DNA of 64,000 bases from Morganella morganii (lineage in GTDB: Bacteria; Pseudomonadota; Gammaproteobacteria; Enterobacterales; Enterobacteriaceae): assembly GCF_019402645.1 (NCBI RefSeq), contig NZ_VKKS01000001.1:1240970-1304969 (forward strand), written 5' to 3'. Made by a program: the position numbers and the translations under genes. Under the pieces are notes generated by a model that did no database searches, was not told where the DNA came from, and worked only from the letters and a program-made list of their open reading frames with translations. Shown one piece after another: positions 17,442 through 29,254 of the stretch. Position 1 is the first letter of the stretch. Each line of letters opens with the position of its first letter.

Positions 17442-17655
17442 CCTGAACAGCCAGTCAGCCGATTTTCGGGTTCAGACGGATACGGACTGAGAGGTGCGAG
17501 GGTTTATCACCCTGTGGTGCCATAGGGCGGTTAATCCGCGCACTTTCGACACACACCATAGTTTTATAGCCGTCATCGGGCATATCCGCCATTGATGCGG
17601 ATAATGCTGCACCGGGGTTCCAGCACACCACGTCGCTGTGATGGAAATGCACCAC
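17442..17655 (-). repeat. tandem repeat unit within functional yeaD
   Basis: This is the partner of the repeat at 17215-17428. It forms the 3' end of the intact yeaD gene. The spacer between the two units is 13 bases. Confidence 0.92.
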
Positions 17656-18336
17656 TTCAATATGACGCTTTAATTTTTTATCGTGAATATAGGTGGATTG
17701 TTCCGGCTCGGTATAGATACGGTCAGTACGGCCGTTGAAAACCAGCTTTGCATCATCCGTATAGTCTTCGCGCTGTGACAGATTATCCAGCAGATGTTGT
17801 CCCAGCCCGCTGACACTGACCTGTGCAATATCACCGACAGTAAAATAGGTATGCAGCGCAGCAGTTGCCTGATACTGTCCGTAAGCTTCCAGCTCGGCCT
17901 CACAGGTTTCCCCCAGGCGGATGCGGGCGATCAGCGTGAATTCATGCGGCCATAATTTGCGGGTTTCCGCACTGTCGCGCAGAGTGAATGTGAGGAATAC
18001 ACCATCTTCGTTTTCATTATGGGCGGTGAATTCCCACTGCATAATGCGGGCAAAACCGTGAGAAGGCGCCTGCACCGGGCCGAACCACGGCCAGCAGATC
18101 GGGATCCCGCCGCGGACAGCCACACCCGGGGTAAATGCACTGTTTTCACTGAGCCATAATCCCGGCTGTTCTGAACCGGCCGGCTGCCACGCCAGAACCT
18201 GTGCTCCCTGAAAACTGACCGCAGCACGGACTTTCGGATGGTCGATCACAATAACCGGCAGCTCCCCCATCTGACGCTGGGACAGCGAAGGGGTGATCGG
18301 ACTGGTAACAGGTAACGCAAGAAGGCGCTCAATCAT
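17455..18336 (-). CDS. yeaD: glucose-6-phosphate 1-epimerase-like protein YeaD, 293 aa
   Basis: This is an aldose-1-epimerase-fold (galactose mutarotase-like) protein matching E. coli YeaD over its length. Conserved parts include VRGGIPICWPWFGP, SHGFARIMQWEF, ALHTYFTVGDI with the catalytic-type His, and WNPGAALSASMADMPDDGYKTMVCVE near the end. The family interconverts alpha and beta hexose-6-phosphates in the cytosol. It lies next to gapA on the same strand, as in E. coli, but a terminator separates them. Its 3' end is duplicated downstream; the copy joined to the full gene keeps the conserved Cys and Trp. Confidence 0.93.
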   Translation of the reverse strand: MIERLLALPVTSPITPSLSQRQMGELPVIVIDHPKVRAAVSFQGAQVLAWQPAGSEQPGLWLSENSAFTPGVAVRGGIPICWPWFGPVQAPSHGFARIMQWEFTAHNENEDGVFLTFTLRDSAETRKLWPHEFTLIARIRLGETCEAELEAYGQYQATAALHTYFTVGDIAQVSVSGLGQHLLDNLSQREDYTDDAKLVFNGRTDRIYTEPEQSTYIHDKKLKRHIEVVHFHHSDVVCWNPGAALSASMADMPDDGYKTMVCVESARINRPMAPQGDKPSHLSVRIRLNPKIG

Positions 18337-18402
18337 AATTTACCCTTTTGTAATAAAAACAGGACATTTACTCTCTACTTTACGACTGTTTACCGCAAAA
18401 CA

Positions 18403-18426
18403 AAAGAGCCGCAAAAGCGGCTCTTT
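18403..18426 (-). terminator. intrinsic terminator of gapA
   Basis: AAAGAGCCGC pairs with GCGGCTCTTT over an AAAA loop, with a T-rich continuation on the minus strand. It lies 22 bases past the gapA stop. Confidence 0.85.
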
Positions 18427-18448
18427 GTGTGGATAACGGAGTGCAGAC

Positions 18449-19773
<1,325 letters not shown>

Positions 19774-20187
19774 ATGTCCGGGACTGATAAAAAGCGGGAT
19801 ACACCCGCTGAGCTGACAGAGATTCAGCGCTATGTCACACAGGAAGCGGGAACTGAGCACCCGTTTACCGGCCGCCTGCTCTATAATGAGAAACAGGGGC
19901 TATACCGTTGTATTTGTTGTGGTTCTCCGCTTTTTTATTCGGGTACCAAGTTTGATGCCGGCTGCGGCTGGCCGAGTTTTTATGAACCGGTCAGCAAAAG
20001 TGCAGTCCGGTATATTGACGATACCTCTCACGGCATGCATCGTATTGAGACCCGTTGCGGTCATTGTGATGCTCATCTGGGGCACGTTTTTCCTGACGGG
20101 CCGGCACCGACAGGACAGCGTTATTGTATTAACTCAGCATCACTGAGTTTCGAAGATGAAAAAACAAAAGTAATAACAAATGGTTAG
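19774..20187 (+). CDS. msrB: methionine-R-sulfoxide reductase B, 137 aa
   Basis: MsrB reduces the R form of methionine sulfoxide in proteins. Zinc is held by the CxxC pairs Cys46/Cys49 (RCICCG) and Cys95/Cys98 ([11 protein letters not shown]). The catalytic Cys118 lies in [10 protein letters not shown], and the [10 protein letters not shown] motif forms the substrate pocket. The length equals E. coli MsrB. Its position beside gapA and yeaC is conserved. Confidence 0.97.
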   Translation: MSGTDKKRDTPAELTEIQRYVTQEAGTEHPFTGRLLYNEKQGLYRCICCGSPLFYSGTKFDAGCGWPSFYEPVSKSAVRYIDDTSHGMHRIETRCGHCDAHLGHVFPDGPAPTGQRYCINSASLSFEDEKTKVITNG

Positions 20188-20290
20188 TTTTTGTATATTA
20201 AAATTTAACATTTTTATAACGATAGGAAAAACGATTCAGCTTCTGATGTGATAAAAACGTAAAATCAGGAGCTTTCGGGGAAGGAACAGT

Positions 20291-20566
20291 ATGGAAATTG
20301 ATGATTTATTGTCCACCATGACGCCGGAAGTATACGGACGCCTGGTGACAGCCGTTGAGCTGGGTAAATGGGCGGATGGTGTACCACTGACGGAATCTCA
20401 GAAAAACAGCAGTCTGCAACTGGTGATGTTATGGCAGTCCCGGCATAATGCGGACCCGGCACATATGACGGTCGGTACTGACGGGGAAATCAGCCTGAAA
20501 AGCAAGCAGGAGCTGAAAGCGCTGTTTACAGATACCCACCTTGCCACACTAAAACCGCAGGACTGA
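20291..20566 (+). CDS. yeaC: DUF1315 family protein YeaC, 91 aa
   Basis: This closely matches E. coli YeaC. The DUF1315 core is LLSTMTPEVYGRLVTAVELGKWADGVPLT...SLQLVMLWQSRHN. The function is not established. It is a small soluble protein, and it is found after msrB in many enterobacteria. GGGGAAGGAACAGT precedes the ATG. It converges with pncA, with a hairpin between them. Confidence 0.93.
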   Translation: MEIDDLLSTMTPEVYGRLVTAVELGKWADGVPLTESQKNSSLQLVMLWQSRHNADPAHMTVGTDGEISLKSKQELKALFTDTHLATLKPQD

Positions 20567-20573
20567 ATATAAA

Positions 20574-20597
20574 ACGGGACGGTATTTGCTGTCCCGT
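20574..20597 (-). terminator. hairpin between yeaC and pncA
   Basis: ACGGGAC pairs with GTCCCGT over a 10-base loop. On the minus strand it is followed by TTTTAT, so it serves pncA best. Confidence 0.6.
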
Positions 20598-20608
20598 CAT
20601 GATGTTTG

Positions 20609-21247
20609 CTATTCGTGTTCGCCGCAGAACTGTGCAGATGTCTGCAATACCGCACCGGCGTTTTCCATCTCTTCAAGCGCTGTGAGGCTGTCTTCTGCCT
20701 GTAAATTAACACCCCGGCAGCCGTCTGTGATCACGGTGACGGTAAATCCTTCAGCCAGGGCATCCAGCACCGTAAATTTCACACAGTAATCGGTGGCGAT
20801 CCCCAGCACCGCAAGATGTGTTATTTTCAACTCTGCCAGCAGCGGCAGCAGAGCGGTCGGCTGCCGGTGGTCGTTATCATAAAATGCGCTGTAACTGTCC
20901 ACCGCCGGGTTTTCACCCTTATAAATAATATGGGTGATGGCCTGTTTACTGAGGGCAGGATGAAAATCCGCCCCCGGCGTGTTCTGCACGCAATGCACCG
21001 GCCACCAGACTTGTGGCAGTCCGTTCAGTTCGCCGCATTCACCTATCACAGTCCCGGAGTTGACCGCAAAGCTCAGATGCCCTGCCGGATGCCAGTCCTG
21101 ACTGGCGATCACCGGAATATCCTGCCGCTGACAATGGGTCATTACCCGGTTTGCTGTGCGGATCACCGCATCGCTGTCGCGGACAGCCAGGCTGCCGCCC
21201 TGACAAAAATCATTCTGGATATCCACCAGAAGCAGTGCCGGTTTCAT
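20609..21247 (-). CDS. pncA: nicotinamidase / pyrazinamidase PncA, 212 aa
   Basis: PncA hydrolyses nicotinamide to nicotinate in the NAD salvage cycle. The isochorismatase-like triad is visible: Asp9 (LLVDIQNDF), Lys110 (IIYKGEN) and Cys155 (GIATDYCVKFTVLDA). The metal site is at Asp51/His53 (SQDWHPAGHLSF). It lies ten bases downstream of ansA on the same strand, the same pairing as in E. coli, so the two are probably cotranscribed. Confidence 0.95.
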   Translation of the reverse strand: MKPALLLVDIQNDFCQGGSLAVRDSDAVIRTANRVMTHCQRQDIPVIASQDWHPAGHLSFAVNSGTVIGECGELNGLPQVWWPVHCVQNTPGADFHPALSKQAITHIIYKGENPAVDSYSAFYDNDHRQPTALLPLLAELKITHLAVLGIATDYCVKFTVLDALAEGFTVTVITDGCRGVNLQAEDSLTALEEMENAGAVLQTSAQFCGEHE

Positions 21248-21257
21248 TGCAGACTCC

Positions 21258-22277
21258 TCAGTTGTCGTTATAACTCAGTTCACCGCGCAGATCCTGCTGC
21301 ATCAGAATACGGATCTCGTTACTGGTGTAATCCTGGCTGAGCAGGTAATGCAGCTTGGTCAGCGCGGCTTCGAACGTCATATCAAAGCCGCTGATCACAC
21401 CAGCGCCAGCCAGTGCATGCCCGGTGGCATAGCCGTCCATATTGACGCGGCCGGAAATACACTGTGTCAGATTGATCACAATGATACCGCGTTCGGTGGC
21501 CTCTTTCAGTGCGGTGAGCAGTTTCGGCTGCTGCGGCGCATTACCGACACCGTAAGAACGGATAATCAGCGCTTTGACCGGCTGTTTCAGAATGTTATTG
21601 ACCACATCCACCGACAGGCCCGGATACACAGTTACCACACCGATTGGCTGCGGGATAATGTTATGCAGGATGAAAGGCGCGGTACTCTGCGGCAGCGGGC
21701 GGGTGTTGAGATTACGGATATTAATCCCGGCTTCCATCAGCGGCGGGTAGTTCGGGGAAGTAAAGGCGGCAAAGCCGTCAGCATGCGCTTTGACGGTGCG
21801 GTTGCCCCGGTATAAACGGTTATTGAAGAATAATCCCACTTCATTGACCGGATAATTCGCCGCCAGATAAAGGGCATTAAGCAGATTGATCTGGCCATCT
21901 GAGCGCAGTGCCTCAAGCGGAATTTGTGACCCTGTCACAATTACCGGCTTGGTCAGGTTCTCAAACATAAAGGAGAGCGCTGATGCGGTGAACGCCATGG
22001 TATCCGTACCATGCAGGATCACAAAACCATCATAGCGGTCATACTGAGCTTTGATATCATCCGCGATACACTGCCAGTCATCCGGTGTCATATCGGAAGA
22101 ATCAATCAGCGGCTGGTGCTCGGTGATGGTGAAATCCGGCATCTCCGGACGGAAGAACTCCGGCATTTTGGCAACCTGGCGCTGAAGGTGGCCAGAAACA
22201 GGGATATAGCCCTGCGCCGAGTGCTGCATACCGATAGTCCCGCCGGTATAGACCACGTAAATGGATTTCTTTTGCAT
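21258..22277 (-). CDS. ansA: cytoplasmic L-asparaginase I, 339 aa
   Basis: AnsA is the low-affinity cytosolic enzyme converting asparagine to aspartate and ammonia. The first catalytic Thr lies in VYTGGTIGM and the second triad in LHGTDTMAF, with no signal peptide, which separates it from periplasmic AnsB. The start at 22277 (MQKKSIYVVYTGG) matches E. coli; the open upstream extension to 22352 runs through the sppA terminator and is not coding. Confidence 0.95.
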   Translation of the reverse strand: MQKKSIYVVYTGGTIGMQHSAQGYIPVSGHLQRQVAKMPEFFRPEMPDFTITEHQPLIDSSDMTPDDWQCIADDIKAQYDRYDGFVILHGTDTMAFTASALSFMFENLTKPVIVTGSQIPLEALRSDGQINLLNALYLAANYPVNEVGLFFNNRLYRGNRTVKAHADGFAAFTSPNYPPLMEAGINIRNLNTRPLPQSTAPFILHNIIPQPIGVVTVYPGLSVDVVNNILKQPVKALIIRSYGVGNAPQQPKLLTALKEATERGIIVINLTQCISGRVNMDGYATGHALAGAGVISGFDMTFEAALTKLHYLLSQDYTSNEIRILMQQDLRGELSYNDN

Positions 22278-22329
22278 GTTACTGCTCTTAACAATGAGTA
22301 CAGGGAAGGAAATTATAGGGGCTTCAGAA

Positions 22330-22364
22330 ATAAAAAAAAGCCTGTTCGTCACGAACAGGCTTTT
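22330..22364 (-). terminator. intrinsic terminator of sppA
   Basis: AAAAGCCTGTTCG pairs with CGAACAGGCTTTT over a 3-base loop. The minus strand continues with T. It lies just past the sppA stop and in front of ansA. Confidence 0.9.
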
Positions 22365-22382
22365 GTCAGCTGAGAATAAAAC

Positions 22383-24245
22383 TTACTGAATATTGGTACA
22401 ATTCAGACAGAACGCATAGCGGTACTGCGGATCCGTCAGCATTTTCATAAAGGATGCCTGCTGTGTCAGTTGTGCGCCGACCGGCGCCGGGATCAGCCCC
22501 TGAAGGGATAACGGCAGCGTGACCTTCACATTACCGGCGGTTTCCGCGAGCAGTTTATCGATAAAGGACATTTCCGGCTGCATCCAGTTCAGTACCGGAT
22601 GCTCAACAGACGCCAGTTCTGCTGCTTTGGCAACCGCATCATCAAAATCACCGAGTTTATCGACCAGGCCGTTAGCTTTGGCATCTGAGCCGACCCAGAC
22701 CCGGCCCTGAGCAATTTTATCCACTTCTTCCGGTGTTTTGTGACGCGATTTGGCAACGAGGTTAATAAAATTGCTGTAACCGTTTTCGATATAAAGCTGC
22801 ATCAGCTCTGCGAATTCCGGCGTCAGTGCTTTGGTCACTGTGGCGTCTGCCAGCGGCGAGGTGGAAACACCGTCAGTATGCACGCCGATTTTGCCCAGTG
22901 TGTCCTCAAAGGTGGTGACCACGCCGAAGATACCGATGGAGCCGGTAATGGTACTTGGCGAGGCAATGATGTAGTTCGCCGGTGTTGAGATCCAGTAACC
23001 GCCGGAAGCAGCCAGTCCGCCCATGGAAACCACAACAGTTTTGCCGCTCTGTTTCAGTGCCGCGACTTCTGCACGGATTTGATCCGATGCTGTCACACTG
23101 CCGCCCGGACTGTTCACCCGGAGTATCAGTGCTTTCACTTCCGGATCCAGCCGGGCTTCACGGATTTGTGAGGCGATGGTATCACCACCGGCCATTCCCG
23201 GTGCATCCGGGCCGTCAACGATCGCACCCTGAACCACGACGACCGCGATGTTACCGGTGGCTTTGCTCTGCGGCACGCCGATATTCATGTTTTTGGCATA
23301 CTCTGCAAACGGAATGGCATTGATGGTGTTGTTCTGCTTATCCCAGCCGAATGTTTTGGACATTTCAGCCTCAAACACGTTAGCCGGCATAATTTCATCG
23401 ACCAGCTTCTGCGTGACAGCATAGCCGGCGTTATCGCCTTTCGCGGCTTTCATCAGTGCCAGAATCTGTTGTGCGCCGGGGAAAATGGTGTTCTTACCGG
23501 TTTTGCGGTTTTCCGCGAGAGTGGTGAGATAATTATCCCACAGCACGCTGATAAAACGTTGTGTGGATTCACGGGCTTCCGGCGACATATCGTTACGCAT
23601 CATCGGCTCAACAGCCGATTTGTAGGTGCCGACACGGAAGATATGGGTTTTCACCTTCAGCATCTCCAGCAATTCGTTATAATACAGCGTATTGGAGGAA
23701 AAGCCGTAGATACCGACGCTGCCCTGCGGTGGCATGTATATCTTGTCTGCATAGGATGCCAGGTAATATTGGGCCTGATTATAGTTGCCACTGACAGCAT
23801 AGACCCGTTTACCCTGTTTGCGGAATTCAGTGATCGCTTTGCCGATATACTGAAGGGACGGCTGGTCAGCACCGGCAAAATCATCCAGTTTCAGGATCAT
23901 CCCGGTAATGTCCGGGTCGGTGGCAGCGGTGCGGATAGTTTCAACCACATCAAACAGGGAGTTTTCCTGTAACTGACCGGATGATGCCCCGAGTAACTGG
24001 AGTGAGAGACTTTCCAGCGGACTGTTACGGGTCAGCTGATCGACGACAACACCGGAGAGATTTACATATAATGCACCGGGTTCGCGGTTGGTCTGAGTAT
24101 CCTGCTCACTCAGCAGAACATAGGCCCCGGCGGCTAACAGCAGTATGATGATAAAAAGGACATTGGCGACAAGCTGACGCACAAAATTCAGTATTCGCCA
24201 GCTCCATTTAAATATTCCGGCAATGATAGTCCATAAAGTATGCAT
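22383..24245 (-). CDS. sppA: signal peptide peptidase SppA (protease IV), 620 aa
   Basis: This inner-membrane serine protease degrades cleaved signal peptides. One N-terminal membrane helix (about residues 25-47) anchors two tandem S49 domains. The catalytic Lys is in the first domain (GTYKSAVEPMMRNDMS) and the nucleophile Ser is in the second (VVVSMGGLAASGGYWIS), as in E. coli. LRVNSPGGSVTASDQIRAE is the S49 substrate-binding motif. The length matches. It is divergent from ydjA. Confidence 0.96.
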   Translation of the reverse strand: MHTLWTIIAGIFKWSWRILNFVRQLVANVLFIIILLLAAGAYVLLSEQDTQTNREPGALYVNLSGVVVDQLTRNSPLESLSLQLLGASSGQLQENSLFDVVETIRTAATDPDITGMILKLDDFAGADQPSLQYIGKAITEFRKQGKRVYAVSGNYNQAQYYLASYADKIYMPPQGSVGIYGFSSNTLYYNELLEMLKVKTHIFRVGTYKSAVEPMMRNDMSPEARESTQRFISVLWDNYLTTLAENRKTGKNTIFPGAQQILALMKAAKGDNAGYAVTQKLVDEIMPANVFEAEMSKTFGWDKQNNTINAIPFAEYAKNMNIGVPQSKATGNIAVVVVQGAIVDGPDAPGMAGGDTIASQIREARLDPEVKALILRVNSPGGSVTASDQIRAEVAALKQSGKTVVVSMGGLAASGGYWISTPANYIIASPSTITGSIGIFGVVTTFEDTLGKIGVHTDGVSTSPLADATVTKALTPEFAELMQLYIENGYSNFINLVAKSRHKTPEEVDKIAQGRVWVGSDAKANGLVDKLGDFDDAVAKAAELASVEHPVLNWMQPEMSFIDKLLAETAGNVKVTLPLSLQGLIPAPVGAQLTQQASFMKMLTDPQYRYAFCLNCTNIQ

Positions 24246-24407
24246 GACGGCTCCAAAGACAAAGATGTCCTGCTATCGTAAAGAGGATGTACGGATTTGT
24301 CAGCCTGAAAACGACGCATTGCTGAAAATATCGGCAGTTAATCAATCTATCCTTAAAAATAGTGAAAAAAGTGGTAGCTTATTAGCGACTAAAAAAGGGG
24401 AAAACCG

Positions 24408-24959
24408 ATGGATGCACTGACATTACTACTCAATCGCCGTTCTGCTTCTCGTCTGACCACACCTGCACCCGAAGGCGAAGCATTAAAAAATATTCTCAAT
24501 GCCGGGATGCGTGCGCCGGATCATGGCGCGTTACAGCCCTGGCATTTTATCGTGATGCAGGATGACGGCATCACCAAATTCAGTCAGTTGCTCGAAAAAG
24601 CGGCAAAAACAGCCGGGTCCGGGCCGGAAGTGGAAGAGAAAGCCCGCAATGCGCCACTGCGCGCACCGCTGATCATCACGGTTATCGCGAAAGTGAAGCC
24701 GGAACATAAAGTTCCTGAATGGGAGCAGGTCGCGGCGGCAGGTTGTTCGGTTCATGCGATGCAGATGGCTGCTGTGGCTCAGGGCTTCGGCGGGATCTGG
24801 CGCACCGGTTCGTGGACAAAGGACCCGGTGGTACGGGAAGGTCTGGGATGTGAGGAGCACGATAAAATTGTCGGCTTTCTGTATCTCGGCACCCCGGCAC
24901 TGAAAGCGCCTGCCAAAGTGGCGGCACCGGATCTGACACCGTTTGTCACGTATTTCTGA
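24408..24959 (+). CDS. ydjA: nitroreductase family protein YdjA, 183 aa
   Basis: This is a compact FMN-dependent nitroreductase-fold protein. The FMN-binding start [12 protein letters not shown] and [15 protein letters not shown], together with [11 protein letters not shown], match E. coli YdjA. The natural substrate is unknown; members reduce nitroaromatics with NAD(P)H. AAAAGGGGAAAACCG precedes the ATG. It lies 28 bases upstream of selD, with which it is probably cotranscribed. Confidence 0.93.
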   Translation: MDALTLLLNRRSASRLTTPAPEGEALKNILNAGMRAPDHGALQPWHFIVMQDDGITKFSQLLEKAAKTAGSGPEVEEKARNAPLRAPLIITVIAKVKPEHKVPEWEQVAAAGCSVHAMQMAAVAQGFGGIWRTGSWTKDPVVREGLGCEEHDKIVGFLYLGTPALKAPAKVAAPDLTPFVTYF

Positions 24960-24987
24960 GCGGATTGACGTTAACAAGGAGACTATC

Positions 24988-26031
24988 ATGTCAGAAGAGG
25001 TGCGTTTAACGCAATACAGTCACGGCGCGGGTTGCGGCTGTAAAATTTCCCCGAAAGTCCTCGACACCATCCTGCACAGCGGGCAGGCCAAATTCCTTGA
25101 CCCGAATCTGCTGGTCGGCAATGAATCCCGTGATGATGCAGCGGTGTATGATATCGGCAACGGTACCGGTATCATCAGCACCACCGATTTCTTTATGCCG
25201 ATTGTGGATGATCCGTATGATTTCGGCCGTATCGCGGCCACCAACGCCATCAGTGATATTTATGCTATGGGCGGAAAACCGATTATGGCGATTGCGATTC
25301 TCGGCTGGCCGGTTGCCAAACTGGCTCCGGAAATTGCACAGCAGGTGATTGAGGGCGGACGCGCTGTCTGCCGTGACGCCGGGATTTCACTGGCAGGCGG
25401 GCACTCCATTGATGCGCCTGAGCCGATTTTCGGCCTGGCGGTCACCGGTATCGTACCGACAGACAAAATCAAACAAAATAACTGTGCGCAGGCGGGCTGT
25501 CAGCTGTTGCTGACCAAACCGCTGGGTATCGGCATTCTGACCACCGCCGAAAAACAAAGTAAATTGCGTCCTGAACATAAAAATCTGGCGCGGGACATCA
25601 TGTGTCAGCTTAACAAACCGGGCGCGGATTTCTCTGAAATCAGCGGCGTAAAAGCCATGACAGACGTGACAGGCTTCGGTCTGCTTGGCCACCTGAGCGA
25701 AATTTGTCAGGGCTCCGGCCTGCAGGCAGTGATTCACACCGATGCGGTGCCGGTGCTGCCCGGCGTGTATGACTACATCGCACAGGGCTGCTGCCCGGGG
25801 GGCACACAGCGCAACTTTGACAGTTACGGCCATCTTATCGGCGAAATGACCGATGTTCAGCGCAAACTGTTATGTGATCCGCAGACATCAGGCGGCCTGT
25901 TGCTGGCAGTCGATCCGGCGGCGCGTGAGGAAGTGGAGGCCGTTGCCCGGAAATACAGTCTGACATTAAGCCCGGTCGGTGAACTGACTGAGCCGGACCC
26001 GTCCCGCGCACTGATTGAAGTCACCGCATAA
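24988..26031 (+). CDS. selD: selenophosphate synthetase SelD, 347 aa
   Basis: SelD makes monoselenophosphate from selenide and ATP for selenocysteine and 2-selenouridine. The glycine-rich ATP loop HGAGCGCK holds Cys16 and Lys19, corresponding to essential Cys17 and Lys20 of E. coli; position 16 is Cys and not selenocysteine. Metal-binding Asp residues lie in SRDDAAVY and in GHSIDAPEP-type motifs. I place the start at 24988 after AAGGAG, giving the exact E. coli length. It is followed by topB with a two-base gap. Confidence 0.96.
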   Translation: MSEEVRLTQYSHGAGCGCKISPKVLDTILHSGQAKFLDPNLLVGNESRDDAAVYDIGNGTGIISTTDFFMPIVDDPYDFGRIAATNAISDIYAMGGKPIMAIAILGWPVAKLAPEIAQQVIEGGRAVCRDAGISLAGGHSIDAPEPIFGLAVTGIVPTDKIKQNNCAQAGCQLLLTKPLGIGILTTAEKQSKLRPEHKNLARDIMCQLNKPGADFSEISGVKAMTDVTGFGLLGHLSEICQGSGLQAVIHTDAVPVLPGVYDYIAQGCCPGGTQRNFDSYGHLIGEMTDVQRKLLCDPQTSGGLLLAVDPAAREEVEAVARKYSLTLSPVGELTEPDPSRALIEVTA

Positions 26032-26033
26032 AC

Positions 26034-27998
26034 ATGCGTTTGTTTATTGCCGAAAAGCCCAGTCTCGCCCGTGCGATTGCGGATGTATTACCTAAACCGC
26101 ACCAGCGGGGGGACGGCTTTATCCGCTGCGGTCAGAATGACTGCGTGACCTGGTGTGTCGGCCACCTGCTGGAGCAGGCGGAGCCGGATGCCTATGACCC
26201 GCGTTATGCCCGCTGGAATCTGGCCGATTTACCGATCATCCCGCAAAAATGGATCCTCAGACCCCGCGACGCTGTGGCGAAACAACTGCGCACGATCGGT
26301 ACGCTGCTCAGTTCCGCCACTGAAGTTATCCACGCCGGAGACCCCGATCGCGAAGGGCAGCTGCTGGTGGATGAAGTGCTGGATTTCCTGGAACTCGCGC
26401 CGGAAAAACGGCAGCAGGTGCAGCGTTGTCTGGTCAATGACCTTAACCCGCAGGCAGTAACACGGGCGGTGGATAAAATGCGTTCCAACCGTGATTTTAT
26501 CCCGCTGTGTGTTTCAGCACTGGCCCGGGCACGGGCAGACTGGCTTTACGGCATCAATATGACGCGCGCCTACACCATTCTCGGCCGTAATGCCGGGTAT
26601 AACGGTGTGCTCTCGGTCGGTCGTGTGCAGACCCCTGTACTCGGGCTGGTGGTGCGCCGTGATGAGGAAATTGAAAACTTTGTGCCGCGTGATTTCTTTG
26701 AAGTGCGGGCACACATTGTCACCCCGGCAGAAGAACGTTTCACGGCGATGTGGGTGCCGAGCGAGGCGTGTCAGGATTATCAGGATGAAGAAGGGCGTCT
26801 GACTCACCGGCCGCTGGCGGAGCATGTGGTCGGCCGCATCACCGGCAAACCGGCGTTTGTGACCGATTTTCAGGACAAAACTGAGAACGAAACCGCGCCG
26901 TTGCCGTTTTCATTATCTGCTTTACAGATTGAGGCCGCCAAACGCTGCGGGATGAGTGCCCAGACGGTGCTGGATATCTGTCAGCGTCTGTATGAAACCC
27001 ACAAACTCATCACCTATCCCCGTTCGGACAGCCGCCACCTGCCGGAAGAACATTTTGCCGGACGTCACAGTGTGCTTAACGCGATTTCGGTGCATACCCC
27101 GCATTTGCTGCCGCAGGATAACCTCGATGATTCGCTGCGTAACCGCTGCTGGGACGATAAAAAGGTCGATGCACACCACGCCATCATTCCGACCGCCAAA
27201 TCGGCCTCCGTATCGCTCAGTGAGAATGAAGCCAGTATCTACGAGCTGATTGCACGTCAGTATCTGATGCAGTTTATGCCGGATGCGCAGTACCGTAAGT
27301 GTGTGATTGAGCTGGATATCGCCAACGGTAAATTTGTGGCAAAGGCGCGTTTTCTCTCTCAGGCAGGCTGGCGGACAATGCTGGGAGCCAAAGAGCGTGA
27401 TGAGGAAAACGAAGGCACGCCGCTGCCGGTGCTGACTAAAGGGGATGAACTTCTGTGTGAGCGCGGTGAGGTAGTGGAGCGTCAGACTCAGCCGCCGAGG
27501 CCGTTTACGGATGCCACGCTGCTGTCTGCCATGACCGGGATTGCCCGGTTTGTAAAAGATAAGTCCCTGAAAAAAGTGCTGCGGGAAACGGATGGTCTGG
27601 GTACAGAAGCAACCCGCGCCGGGATTATCGAACTGCTGTTCCGCCGTGAGTTTTTGTACAAAAAAGGACGGAATATTCATTCATCACCGGCAGGACGCGC
27701 ACTTATTCATGTTTTGCCTGAAATGGCCACCTTGCCGGATATGACAGCACACTGGGAATCCACACTGACACAAATCAGTGAAAAACAGTATCGCTATCAG
27801 GATTTTATGGTGCCGTTGTCTGAAACATTGACCGGGCTGATAAACCAGGCCAGACAAAACCGGAATGTCCGTGCTTTCCGTGATTTACCACCGCCGCCAC
27901 AGGCGAAAAAGACCGCTGCGAAAGGAAAAGGTAAGAGTGCCGCGAAGGGCAAAGGGAAAACAGGCGGGAAAAAAGCCCCGCCACAGGAAGAAGGATAA
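26034..27998 (+). CDS. topB: DNA topoisomerase III, 654 aa
   Basis: This type IA topoisomerase decatenates DNA with RecQ. The TOPRIM domain starts the protein ([20 protein letters not shown]) and holds the Glu and the DxDxE motif in [15 protein letters not shown]. The active Tyr lies in [17 protein letters not shown] (about residue 328). Decatenation-loop region residues follow [14 protein letters not shown]. The C-terminus is a short basic tail of GK/AK repeats (about residues 627-647), typical of non-specific DNA binding. It lies two bases after selD, as in E. coli, so translation is probably coupled. Confidence 0.96.
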   Translation: MRLFIAEKPSLARAIADVLPKPHQRGDGFIRCGQNDCVTWCVGHLLEQAEPDAYDPRYARWNLADLPIIPQKWILRPRDAVAKQLRTIGTLLSSATEVIHAGDPDREGQLLVDEVLDFLELAPEKRQQVQRCLVNDLNPQAVTRAVDKMRSNRDFIPLCVSALARARADWLYGINMTRAYTILGRNAGYNGVLSVGRVQTPVLGLVVRRDEEIENFVPRDFFEVRAHIVTPAEERFTAMWVPSEACQDYQDEEGRLTHRPLAEHVVGRITGKPAFVTDFQDKTENETAPLPFSLSALQIEAAKRCGMSAQTVLDICQRLYETHKLITYPRSDSRHLPEEHFAGRHSVLNAISVHTPHLLPQDNLDDSLRNRCWDDKKVDAHHAIIPTAKSASVSLSENEASIYELIARQYLMQFMPDAQYRKCVIELDIANGKFVAKARFLSQAGWRTMLGAKERDEENEGTPLPVLTKGDELLCERGEVVERQTQPPRPFTDATLLSAMTGIARFVKDKSLKKVLRETDGLGTEATRAGIIELLFRREFLYKKGRNIHSSPAGRALIHVLPEMATLPDMTAHWESTLTQISEKQYRYQDFMVPLSETLTGLINQARQNRNVRAFRDLPPPPQAKKTAAKGKGKSAAKGKGKTGGKKAPPQEEG

Positions 27999-28029
27999 AG
28001 AAACGTCCCGCTTTGCGGGACGTTTCTTT
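27997..28029. terminator. bidirectional terminator between topB and xthA
   Basis: A perfect 15-bp stem (AAAGAAACGTCCCGC with its complement) closes a TTT loop. T-rich ends on both strands serve both convergent genes. Confidence 0.92.
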
Positions 28030-28030
28030 A

Positions 28031-28840
28031 TCAGCGGGTCAGATCAAACTCGGCCCAGATTGGCGCGTGGTCAGACGGTTTTTCCATACCGCGGATCTCA
28101 TAATCAATCCCCGTGGCGGTACAGAGCGGCGCCAGCATGGTGCTTGCCAGGATCAGGTCAATCCGCAATCCGCGGTTGTCATCAAAGCCGCGTGAGCGGT
28201 AATCAAACCATGAGAAACGGTCGTCCGTATCCGGGTGCATGGCGCGGTAGGTGTCTGTCAGTCCCCAGGCGAGCAGGCGATCCATCCACTCGCGCTCTTC
28301 CGGCAGGAAAGAACATTTGCCGGTCTTCAGCCAGCGTTTGCGGTTGGCGTCACCAATTCCGATATCAATATCCTGCGGGCTGATATTCATATCACCCATA
28401 ATAACAATCGGATCCTGATTCGAGCGGGCGGACAGATAGTCCTGCAAATCCTGATAGAATTTGGTTTTCGCCGGGAATTTCAGCGGATGGTCACGGCTCT
28501 CCCCCTGGGGGAAGTAACCGTTAATCACTGTCAGTACCCCGGCCGGGGTATTAATATCTGCCATAATCAGGCGGCGCTGGGCATCTTCATCGTCCCCGGC
28601 GAAGCCTTTGCGCACGGCAGCCGGTTCTGATTTGGTCAGCAGGGCGACACCATAATGGGATTTCTGACCATGATAAAAAATGTGGTAACCGAGATGTTTC
28701 AGGTCATCGAGCGGGAACATCTCATCATGAACTTTGGTTTCCTGGAGGCCGATAACATCAGGCTGATGCTGTGCGATAATCGCTTCCAGCTGGTGAGGCC
28801 GGGCTCTTAACCCGTTAATGTTAAAAGAGACAAACTTCAT
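28031..28840 (-). CDS. xthA: exonuclease III, 269 aa
   Basis: XthA is the main AP endonuclease and 3'-phosphatase of base excision repair. Catalytic parts are NINGLRAR near the start, Glu34 in [10 protein letters not shown], the [10 protein letters not shown] segment, Asp/Asn in [14 protein letters not shown], and the terminal [12 protein letters not shown]. Length is the family norm. It is convergent with topB, sharing a terminator. Confidence 0.97.
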   Translation of the reverse strand: MKFVSFNINGLRARPHQLEAIIAQHQPDVIGLQETKVHDEMFPLDDLKHLGYHIFYHGQKSHYGVALLTKSEPAAVRKGFAGDDEDAQRRLIMADINTPAGVLTVINGYFPQGESRDHPLKFPAKTKFYQDLQDYLSARSNQDPIVIMGDMNISPQDIDIGIGDANRKRWLKTGKCSFLPEEREWMDRLLAWGLTDTYRAMHPDTDDRFSWFDYRSRGFDDNRGLRIDLILASTMLAPLCTATGIDYEIRGMEKPSDHAPIWAEFDLTR

Positions 28841-29254
28841 AGAATTCCAACCGGTTGATGAGTTAACAACAAAAGGGTAACAGATTGCAGAAAAAAAGTA
28901 ACCCGTCAGCAGAATAATAAAAACCGGTACACCCCGCAGAGATTAATATGTCTTAATTTTAATTGACAAAATAAACGCTATTAATAATGATTATTCTTTC
29001 TTCAGTAAAGTTAAATGAAATGGGTGTAATAAAAATCGGAAGGAAGATTTTTGTATTTATGTATTAATCTTTAAAATGAAATTGAATAAAACAGAATAAT
29101 AAAAATATAACATTGTATTATTATTGTTGTATGAGTTTTGATGAAAATCGTATTTTAACTCTTTGATTAAGAAAAAAACACCAGAAATAAAGTCGTTACA
29201 TATCAATAAGTAATTATTTAACTGATTATTGACTACAGCACAGGAATCGACATT
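28841..29254. other. 414-bp AT-rich spacer before the LysR gene
   Basis: This stretch is markedly more AT-rich than its surroundings, with many runs of A and T (28920-29220). I see no gene. It likely holds the promoter of the regulator at 29255 and is the sort of DNA usually bound by H-NS. The xthA promoter is in the first 60 bases. Confidence 0.6.
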
